Below, piece after piece: positions 45,579 to 51,518 of a stretch of DNA of 51,518 bases. Where the stretch lies: positions 1-51,518 of the forward strand of contig JAFAWR010000345.1 in the NCBI GenBank assembly GCA_019241635.1, given 5' to 3'. Position 1 is the first letter of the stretch, and each line of letters opens with the position of its first letter. The notes under the pieces were generated by a model. The model was not told the DNA's origin. It worked only from the letters and a program-made list of their open reading frames with translations, and did no database searches. The stretch comes from Solirubrobacterales bacterium. Lineage in GTDB: Bacteria; Actinomycetota; Thermoleophilia; Solirubrobacterales; Solirubrobacteraceae. The translations under genes and the position numbers were made by a program.

Positions 45579-46564
45579 CCCTTGTACTCCTGGAACTCGG
45601 CTTCGGGGTCAGGGAAGGGGGCCTCGAGCGCGCGGGCGGCGACCTCGTCGATGTAGGCGGCCACGCGTGCCTCGAGGCCGTCGAGCTCGGCCTCGTCGGC
45701 GGCGCCGTCCTCGATCAGCCGCGCACGCTCGACCGCGAGCGGATCGCGACGGCGCATCTCGTCGAGCTCCCCGGGCTTGCGGTACGCGCCGGGGTCGCTG
45801 CGCGAATGCCCGACGAAGCGGTAGGTGAGCGTCTGGAGGAACGCGGGCCCCGCCCCCGACCTGGCGTGGGCCACCGCCTCGGAGGCGCCGGCGCGAACCG
45901 CCTGGACGTCCATGCCGTCGACGGTCCGGTTCCACAGGCCGAGTGCCTCGACGCGGGCGGGGATCTCGCCGGCCGTGACGTCTTCGATCGGCGTGAACTC
46001 CATGTAGCGGTTGTTCTCACACACGAACACCACGGGCAGCCGCAACACCTGCGCGAAGTTGAGGCACTCGGCGAAGTAGGCCTGATTCGACGTCCCCTCG
46101 CCGAAGAAGGCCACGGCCACGTTCTCGAGGCCACGGCGCTGAAAGCCGAGGGCCACGCCGGTGGCAGCGGCGATCGAGCCGCCGACGATCCCGAAGCAGC
46201 CCACCAGCCCGTGCCGAAGGTCGACGACGTTCATCGATCCGGCCCGGCCGCCGCACACGCCGCTGGCGCGCCCGAGGAGCTCGTCCATCAGCCCCTGCGG
46301 ATCGACGCCGAGCGCGAGCGCGTGCCCGTGCCCGCGGTAGGTGCCGGCCGCGCGGTCGCCGGGCGCAAGCGCCGCGCATACGCCGACCGCGCCCGCCTCC
46401 TGGCCGGAGTACAGGTGGGTGGTGCCGTGCACCTCGCCGCGCTGAAACAGTCGCTGGACCGCATCCTCGAAGCGCCGGATCAGCAGCATCCGCTCGAGCA
46501 GGGCGCTGTCCCCGGTCAGCTCGTAGACCGGGCCTTCCGCGGCCAGACGCTGCGTGCCGCTCAC
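45575..46564 (-). CDS. 2-oxoacid/acetoin dehydrogenase complex, E1 alpha subunit
   Basis: A 329-residue thiamin-diphosphate subunit from GTG 46564. Features: MLLIRRFEDAVQRLFQRGEV, HLYSGQEAGAVGVCAAL, the conserved YRGHGHALALGVDP loop and the cofactor motif FFGEGTSNQAYFAECLNFA with CENNRY. Decarboxylates a 2-oxo acid, or cleaves acetoin in the Aco type. Four-base overlaps with the LLM oxidoreductase and the E2 gene. The much longer open frame upstream belongs to another reading frame over the LLM gene and is not coding. Confidence 0.9.
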   Translation of the reverse strand: MSGTQRLAAEGPVYELTGDSALLERMLLIRRFEDAVQRLFQRGEVHGTTHLYSGQEAGAVGVCAALAPGDRAAGTYRGHGHALALGVDPQGLMDELLGRASGVCGGRAGSMNVVDLRHGLVGCFGIVGGSIAAATGVALGFQRRGLENVAVAFFGEGTSNQAYFAECLNFAQVLRLPVVFVCENNRYMEFTPIEDVTAGEIPARVEALGLWNRTVDGMDVQAVRAGASEAVAHARSGAGPAFLQTLTYRFVGHSRSDPGAYRKPGELDEMRRRDPLAVERARLIEDGAADEAELDGLEARVAAYIDEVAARALEAPFPDPEAEFQEYKG

Positions 46565-47571
46565 CGCACGCTCCCGGCGGCCGGCGCCGCCGGGACCTCG
46601 GCCATGAACCGGGCCTGGCTCTCGGCGGCCACCGACGGCTCGACGGTCGGCATGGCGAACTGGAGCATCAGGTCCGTGGTCCCGAGCGCTCCGTAGCGCT
46701 CGACCGACTCGCGGCAATGCGACGGATCCCCCACGATCACCAGCTCGTCGAGGAGGTCCCAGTCGCCGAGTGTCCGGCTGAAGTCCACCGGGAGCCCCCA
46801 GGACTGATAGGTCTCGAACATGGCCCGGATGCCGGGCAGGGCACGCCGGCGCGCCTCCTCGGTCGAGTCGGCCACCAGCGCCAGCCGCGGCAGGACGAGC
46901 TCGCGGGGCCCTTGGGCACCGAGCTCGGAGCGCAGCTGGTCGTAGGCCTGCATGCGCGCGGTCACGACGCCGATGTCGTCGGTGGCGCCGGGAAAGCACG
47001 GGGCGCCGTATTCGACGACGCGACGCAGGGCGACCGGCGTGGTACCACCAAGCCACAGCGGAATCCCCGGCCGCTGGATCGGGACCGGGCGGACGACGAT
47101 CTCCGGGAACTGGAAGATCTCGCCGGTGTAGGAGAACGGCTCACCTCGCCAGGCGAGCTCCAACAGCTCCAATGACTCGCGAAAGCGCCGGCCGCGCGTG
47201 CGGTAGTCGACCTGCATGACCGCGAACTCGACCTCGCGGTAGCCCGCGGCCACACCGAGGGTCAGCCGGCCGCCGGACAGGATGTCGACCACGGCCGCCT
47301 CCTCGGCGATCCGGATCGGGTTGTGGAGAGTCAGGATGAGCATGCCGGTTGACAGGCGGATCCGCTCGGTCCGGACGGCCATGGCGGCAAGCAGCACGAA
47401 CATGGCCGGCAGATAGCCGTCGGCGGCCACGTGGTGCTCGGTGATGTTCACCCACTCGTAGCCCTGCGCCTCGGCGGCCACGACCTGCTCGAGCGCCGCC
47501 GCGTACACGGCGGGATGCCCGATCGGCGAGCCGGGCGGGTCCTGGCAGCTGAACAGGACGCCGTACTTCAC
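46561..47571 (-). CDS. LLM-class (luciferase-like) flavin-dependent oxidoreductase
   Basis: A 336-residue TIM-barrel flavoenzyme from GTG 47571 with a GGAGA box. Typical segments are WVNITEHHVAADGYLPAMFV, IRLSTGMLILTLHNPIRIAE, VDILSGGRLTLGVAAGYREV and the C-terminal LVIVGDPSHCRESVERY. Members use reduced FMN or F420 for monooxygenation or hydride transfer. In actinobacteria many are F420-dependent, but the cofactor cannot be told here. It lies in the middle of the dehydrogenase operon, coupled to the VOC and E1-alpha genes by GTGA overlaps. Confidence 0.88.
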   Translation of the reverse strand: MKYGVLFSCQDPPGSPIGHPAVYAAALEQVVAAEAQGYEWVNITEHHVAADGYLPAMFVLLAAMAVRTERIRLSTGMLILTLHNPIRIAEEAAVVDILSGGRLTLGVAAGYREVEFAVMQVDYRTRGRRFRESLELLELAWRGEPFSYTGEIFQFPEIVVRPVPIQRPGIPLWLGGTTPVALRRVVEYGAPCFPGATDDIGVVTARMQAYDQLRSELGAQGPRELVLPRLALVADSTEEARRRALPGIRAMFETYQSWGLPVDFSRTLGDWDLLDELVIVGDPSHCRESVERYGALGTTDLMLQFAMPTVEPSVAAESQARFMAEVPAAPAAGSVR

Positions 47572-48068
47572 GCGCGCGTCTCCAGATACGTGCGGATCCC
47601 GACGGCGCGCTCCTCGGGCCGCGTATAGGCGATCTCGACCAACTCGAGCGCGTTGCCGTCCGGATCGGAGAAATACACCCATCGCCAGCCGGCCAGGACA
47701 CCCTCGTCGACCGCGTTGACGTCGCTGTAGAAGCGAACGCCCTTCGCCTCCAGCTCCGTTTTCACGGCACCGATGTCGTCGACCAGGAACGCCACGTGCT
47801 GGGCGCCGAGCGCGTTCTGGGCCAGCGGTGCGTCGATTGGTGACGCGGGGCGGGTGTACTCGAGCAGTTCGAGGATCCCGTCTGCGAGCGCGAGCGACAC
47901 CTGCCGGAGCGCGGCACCCGGGACGCCGACCGCAGGCCCGAGCGCCGGGTCGTCGAACACTGGGCTCGGCTCGGCTGCGAAGCCCAGGCCGAGCACCCCG
48001 TGGTAGAAGTCGATCCCGCGCTCGAGATCGGAGACCGTGATGCCGACGTGGTGCATCGCCTTCATCAC
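47568..48068 (-). CDS. VOC-superfamily (glyoxalase/dioxygenase-fold) protein
   Basis: A 166-residue protein with two paired beta-alpha-beta modules: HHVGITVSDLERGIDFYHGV and QHVAFLVDDIGAVKTELEAK, ending WVYFSDPDGNALELVEIAYT. Metal ligands expected are His7 or His8, a His in QHVAF and Glu in LELVE. Such proteins are isomerases, epimerases (methylmalonyl-CoA epimerase type), lyases or dioxygenases. GTG 48068 or ATG 48065 can start it; the ATG overlaps the preceding stop (TGATG). Confidence 0.87.
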   Translation of the reverse strand: MMKAMHHVGITVSDLERGIDFYHGVLGLGFAAEPSPVFDDPALGPAVGVPGAALRQVSLALADGILELLEYTRPASPIDAPLAQNALGAQHVAFLVDDIGAVKTELEAKGVRFYSDVNAVDEGVLAGWRWVYFSDPDGNALELVEIAYTRPEERAVGIRTYLETRA

Positions 48069-49087
48069 GGCGCCACCACGATCTTGCCCCGGGCCGATCC
48101 CTCGGCCAGCGGGCGGATCCCGTCCGCCACCAGGTCTTCAAGCGCGATCACCCGATCGAGCACGGCCTCGGCCAGGTCGCTCGAGTCGAGCAGCGCGAGC
48201 GCATGCGGCAGGTCGGCGTCGCACACGTGGGCGAGCGTGGTGACCAGGTCGACCTCGCGCACGGTGAACGAGAACAGGTCGAGCTCGCGCGGCGCCGACT
48301 GGAGCCCGACGATCAGCACCCGGCCACCGCGACGGGCCGCGCGGAGCGCCGCGGCCGGGCCGCCTGCCGTGCCCGAGGCCTCGATCACGACGTGAGCCCC
48401 CTCGCCGTCGGTTTGCTCGAGGATCGCATCCGGCAGCGAGCGCTCTCTGACGTTCACGGTGACCGTCGCGCCGAGACGCCGGGCGGTCGCGAGTCGCGCA
48501 TCGTCGATGTCGAGAGCGATCAGCGGAGCGGCGCCACGGGCCGCCGCCCCGGCGACGATGAACGCGCCGATCCCACCCACGCCGATCACCGCGCACGCCT
48601 GCCCAGGCTCGAGCCCGCTGCGCCGCACGGCGTGGAGCGCCACCGCCAGCGGCTGCGCCATCGCCGCCGCGTCGTCGCCCACCCCGTCGGGCACGCGCCG
48701 GCACACGAATCCGGGCGAGCGCACATACTCGGCCAGACCACCGTCGAGATGCAGCCCGAGCGTCTCGTAGGACGCGCACAGGTTAGTGCGCCCGGTCAGG
48801 CACCACTCGCACCGCCCGCAGGAGATGCCGGCGCCGCTCACCACGCGGTCGCCGACGCTGAAGCCACCCGCCTCAGACCCGACCTCGACCACCCGGCCGA
48901 CGAACTCGTGCCCGAGGACCACCGGAGGCCGAGCCAGCAGCGGCCCGTGGACCCATTCCGAGGAGTCCGTGCCGCAGATCGCGGCCCGCGCCACCTCGAT
49001 GATCAGATCGCCGCTGCGGGCGGGAGGCGGATCGGGCAACGATTCGATCCGGACGTCGCCCGGGCCGTGGTAGACCGCTGCTCTCAT
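48065..49087 (-). CDS. Zn-dependent MDR dehydrogenase
   Basis: A 340-residue medium-chain dehydrogenase with catalytic-zinc positions in ICGTDSSEW and GHEFVGRVVEVG, the complete structural loop CGRCEWCLTGRTNLC and a nucleotide-binding motif AVIGVGGIGAFIVAGAAARG followed by the acidic LDIDD, which indicates NAD preference. Likely oxidises a sugar alcohol or diol. ATG 49087 overlaps the preceding dehydrogenase stop (ATGA). Substrate unknown. Confidence 0.88.
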   Translation of the reverse strand: MRAAVYHGPGDVRIESLPDPPPARSGDLIIEVARAAICGTDSSEWVHGPLLARPPVVLGHEFVGRVVEVGSEAGGFSVGDRVVSGAGISCGRCEWCLTGRTNLCASYETLGLHLDGGLAEYVRSPGFVCRRVPDGVGDDAAAMAQPLAVALHAVRRSGLEPGQACAVIGVGGIGAFIVAGAAARGAAPLIALDIDDARLATARRLGATVTVNVRERSLPDAILEQTDGEGAHVVIEASGTAGGPAAALRAARRGGRVLIVGLQSAPRELDLFSFTVREVDLVTTLAHVCDADLPHALALLDSSDLAEAVLDRVIALEDLVADGIRPLAEGSARGKIVVAP

Positions 49088-50064
49088 CCGATCTGGATGT
49101 GGACCTTGACGTTGCGGGCAGTGTCCTGGGCGGCCTCGAGCGCGTCGAGGGCGCCATCCAGAGGGAACTGCGCCGTGACGATCATGCTCGGGTCGACCAC
49201 CCCGCTGGCCAGGAAGCGAATGGTCTTCGGCCACAGTCCGGCCGACCCGATGATCCCGCGGATGCGCAGCGCCTTGGACTGGATCAGGCCGAGCTGGGCG
49301 GGCGCCGAGGAGCCGACGTCGATGCCGATGAAGACGATGCGCGCGCTGGGCCCGGCAAGCTCGAGCGCGGAGGCCATCGCCGCCGGAGCGCCCGCGGCCT
49401 CGAGTACGACGTCGAAGCCCGCGCCGCCGGTCAGCTCGGCGACCGCCTCCGCGAAGTCATGGGCACCAGGATCGAGGGCGTGCCGAGCGCCGAGGTCGAG
49501 CGCCTTGGCGCGCCGCGGTTGCTGGGGCTCGACCAGCGTCACCGTGGCGTTGTGGGCCGCCGCCGCGGCCACGCACAGCAATCCGATCGGGCCGCCGCCG
49601 ATCACCGCGACGCGGTCGCTCGGGTCGAGACCGCCGGCGGCGTGGGTGGCGCTGTAGGCGACCGAGAAGGGCTCGACCAGCGCACCGGCGGTGTAGGACA
49701 GCTCCTCGGGCAGGACGTGCAGCCACTCCGCCCGGGCGCGGAAGTACTCGGCGTTGGCGCCGCTGATCGAGAAGCCAAAGTGATCGCGTCCGCCCGGACC
49801 GACCACGCACTCGCCGACCACGCGATCGCCGGGAGAGAGGCCGGCCACCGCGCTGCCCACCTCGGTCACCTCACCCGCCCACTCGTGGCCCGGGATGATC
49901 GGATACGAGACCGGGATGATGTAGTGACCCGCGAGGAGCTCGAAATCGGAGTGACAGATACCGACCGCGTGCGAGCGCACAAGCACCTCGTCGGGGCCGA
50001 TCTGCGGCTCCTCCACTTCGGTCACCACGGCTCGTTCCGGTTCCTCGAACACCAGCGCCTTCAC
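49084..50064 (-). CDS. MDR dehydrogenase lacking the structural zinc cysteines
   Basis: A 326-residue medium-chain dehydrogenase from GTG 50064, preceded by an AAAGGAGATC box. It has the catalytic-zinc segments GICHSDFELLAGHY and GHEWAGEVTEVG and a Rossmann motif VAVIGGGPIGLLCVAAAAAH. Where the other two MDR enzymes of this operon carry a four-Cys structural-zinc loop, this one reads GECVVGPGGRDHFGFSISGA, with a single Cys. A tetrameric polyol-dehydrogenase type without structural zinc (sorbitol-dehydrogenase-like) is possible. It follows the SDR gene after 23 bases. Confidence 0.87.
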   Translation of the reverse strand: MKALVFEEPERAVVTEVEEPQIGPDEVLVRSHAVGICHSDFELLAGHYIIPVSYPIIPGHEWAGEVTEVGSAVAGLSPGDRVVGECVVGPGGRDHFGFSISGANAEYFRARAEWLHVLPEELSYTAGALVEPFSVAYSATHAAGGLDPSDRVAVIGGGPIGLLCVAAAAAHNATVTLVEPQQPRRAKALDLGARHALDPGAHDFAEAVAELTGGAGFDVVLEAAGAPAAMASALELAGPSARIVFIGIDVGSSAPAQLGLIQSKALRIRGIIGSAGLWPKTIRFLASGVVDPSMIVTAQFPLDGALDALEAAQDTARNVKVHIQIG

Positions 50065-50087
50065 TTTCGATCTCCTTTCTGCCGGTG

Positions 50088-50858
50088 TCAATGGAGCTGC
50101 ATCCCACCGGTGACGTTGATGCCCTGACCGGTCATGTTGCGGGCACGCTCGGAGGCCAGGAAAGCCACCGCCTCGCCGATGTCCTCGGGCTCCTGGGGGC
50201 GGCCGAGCGGGATCCCGTCGACGAACTCCTGCCACGCCTCCCCGCGCGTGATCCCCTTGGCGGCGGACAGCTGCTTAAGCAGCGGCTCCCACAGCGGCGT
50301 GCGCACCACGCCGGGGCACACCGCGTTCACTCGGACGTCATAGGGAGCCATCTCCTTGGCCAGGCCCTGGGTGAGGCCGATGACCGCGAACTTCGACGCG
50401 CTGTAGTGGACGAACAGCGGTATCGCCTCCTTGCCAACCATCGAGGAGATGCTGATGATCGATCCACCTCTCCGCTCCATCATGTGCGGCACGACGGCAC
50501 GTGTGGTGAGGAACACGCCCTTGACGTTGACATTGTGAACTCGGTCCCACTCGGCCTCGTCGAGCTCATGGAACGGCACGCTGCGCGACACGCCGGCGTT
50601 ATTGACGAGCACGTCGATGCGCCCATGCGAATCGAGCACACGCCCTACGACCTCCTGGCACGAGGTCCAGCTCGTCACGTCATGGGGCAGCGCCGTGCCG
50701 CCCAGATCACTCGCCGCCTCTCTCACCTTGGCCTCGTCGAGATCGGTGAGCACGAGCTCGGCGCCCCGGCGTCCGAGCACCGTGGCGATCCCGCGACCGA
50801 TCCCGCTGCCGGCCCCGGTGATCAGAGCGACCTTGCCCGCCAGCTCGTTCTCGCTCAC
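50088..50858 (-). CDS. SDR-family NAD(P)-dependent oxidoreductase
   Basis: A 256-residue classical short-chain dehydrogenase. Cofactor motif TGAGSGIG (14-21), NNAG (87-90), catalytic Ser139 region (IISISSM), Tyr152 and Lys156 (YSASK). Asp39 after the second strand favours NAD. Closest by eye to the 3-oxoacyl/sorbitol/acetoin reductase group. GTG 50858 overlaps the permease stop by four bases. It probably oxidises the imported substrate or a later alcohol intermediate. Confidence 0.9.
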   Translation of the reverse strand: MSENELAGKVALITGAGSGIGRGIATVLGRRGAELVLTDLDEAKVREAASDLGGTALPHDVTSWTSCQEVVGRVLDSHGRIDVLVNNAGVSRSVPFHELDEAEWDRVHNVNVKGVFLTTRAVVPHMMERRGGSIISISSMVGKEAIPLFVHYSASKFAVIGLTQGLAKEMAPYDVRVNAVCPGVVRTPLWEPLLKQLSAAKGITRGEAWQEFVDGIPLGRPQEPEDIGEAVAFLASERARNMTGQGINVTGGMQLH

Positions 50859-51518
50859 CGCGCCACCAGCTTCCCGCGCCTGCGGATCAGGGTGTAGGCG
50901 ACCGCGGCGACCAGCACGAAGATGCCCTGGAACCAGTACTGCCAGGCCTGGCTGAGGTTGAGGAACGTTGTCGCGTTGATCGTCTCCTCGAGCAGCGCCG
51001 CGCCGAGCAGCGTGGCGATGAACGATCCCCGCCCGCCGAACAGGCTGGCGCCGCCCAGGACCACGGCGGTGATGCTGGCCAAGGTGTAGGTGACTCCCTG
51101 GGTGGGATCGCCCACCCCGATCTGGGCCATCAGCATCACCCCGCCCAGGAAGGTTAAGGCCGCGCTGGCGACGTAGGCCCCGACGATCGTTCGCCCGACG
51201 GGCACCCCGAGCCGGTGAGCCGACTCCTCGCGCGAGCCGGCGGCGCGCAGTGAAAGCCCCCACCGCGTGTAGCGCAGGCACAGCTCGAGTACCACGGCGA
51301 GCACGACCGCGACGATGAACGCCACCGGGATCGTGCCCAGGTTGGTCGAGATGAAGTTGATGACGCTCGAGGAGATGATCCCGCCCTGGAACGGTCTGAG
51401 CAGCAAGGAGATCCCCTGCAGGCCGATATAGGTGACCAGCGTGGCGGCCACCGGGGTGAACCGCCCCAGCCGAACCATCGTGCCGTTGATCAGGCCGGTG
51501 GCGATCGACGCTCCGAAC
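50855..51518 (-). CDS. Ribose-type (RbsC) ABC transporter permease, C-terminal part (runs off right edge)
   Basis: The last 220 or so residues of an inner-membrane permease; the frame is open to the window edge (FGASIATGLINGTMVRLGRF before the internal Met at 51478). Typical RbsC/BPD_transp_2 segments include TLVTYIGLQGISLLLRP, GAYVASAALTFLGGVMLMAQ, TLASITAVVLGGASLFGGRG and a basic C-terminus. These permeases import sugars, polyols or related molecules with a periplasmic binding protein and an ATPase, which should be encoded just beyond the window. It marks the upstream side of the eleven-gene operon. Confidence 0.9.
   Translation of the reverse strand, partial: FGASIATGLINGTMVRLGRFTPVAATLVTYIGLQGISLLLRPFQGGIISSSVINFISTNLGTIPVAFIVAVVLAVVLELCLRYTRWGLSLRAAGSREESAHRLGVPVGRTIVGAYVASAALTFLGGVMLMAQIGVGDPTQGVTYTLASITAVVLGGASLFGGRGSFIATLLGAALLEETINATTFLNLSQAWQYWFQGIFVLVAAVAYTLIRRRGKLVAR

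Noticed and set aside
43414-46564. E1/E2 genes as a branched-chain 2-oxoacid dehydrogenase
   Set aside because: No branched-chain degradation genes are nearby, and E1-alpha resembles pyruvate/acetoin types (HLYSGQEA, YRGHGH). Kept as 2-oxoacid/acetoin type without a finer claim.

Overview
The window is GC-rich, densely packed bacterial DNA. I read it as an actinobacterium, most likely of the Thermoleophilia/Solirubrobacterales type. The basis is inference: high-GC codon use, many GTG starts, a class II (AroG-type) DAHP synthase, bioB followed by a BsaP-type gene, and secreted beta-propeller proteins with short Cys-paired or Ig-like repeats. No tRNA, rRNA, CRISPR array, insertion sequence or phage gene was recognised.

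Layout. 1-3350: small membrane and secreted proteins of unknown function and an FUSC-type transporter; one small gene here carries a +1 frameshift. 3446-5599: a secreted aldose-1-epimerase-like protein that lacks both conserved histidines. 5693-18898: a catabolic region. It starts with an aldolase/acylating acetaldehyde dehydrogenase pair divergent from an IclR regulator. Next come an APC permease and a second IclR regulator. Last is a run of a TIM-barrel-like protein, an aminobutyraldehyde-type ALDH, a PYROXD2-like FAD oxidoreductase, an IlvD/Edd dehydratase, a small dimeric-barrel protein and an MFS transporter. The permease and this run have near-identical promoter/operator layouts, so they look like one regulon. 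18857-21205: GNAT acetyltransferase, membrane protein, seven-repeat secreted protein.

21257-27876: a minus-strand operon (D,D-carboxypeptidase, lipoprotein, HlyD-like adaptor with a peptidoglycan-binding domain, MacB-type ATPase and permease) divergent from an OmpR-type two-component system; this looks like an envelope-stress or export unit. 27905-33838: GNAT, SnoaL-like protein with a divergent LysR regulator that appears to start at ATT, class II DAHP synthase, HIT protein and CocE/NonD hydrolase. 34115-38718: two large secreted proteins, a ricin-like lectin with six 46-residue repeats and a BNR/sortilin-type propeller interrupted by a +1 frameshift behind a structured leader.

38783-41885: hydrolase with its HTH regulator, divergent from bioB and a 59-codon BsaP-type gene that seems to start at CTG. 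41882-51518: an eleven-gene minus-strand operon with many 1-4 bp overlaps, encoding (in transcription order) an RbsC-type permease, SDR, two MDR dehydrogenases, VOC protein, LLM flavin oxidoreductase, E1-alpha, E2 and E1-beta of a 2-oxoacid/acetoin dehydrogenase complex, a cupin and a butanediol-dehydrogenase-like MDR. It looks like uptake and oxidation of a polyol, diol or related compound to an acyl-CoA; the substrate is not evident.
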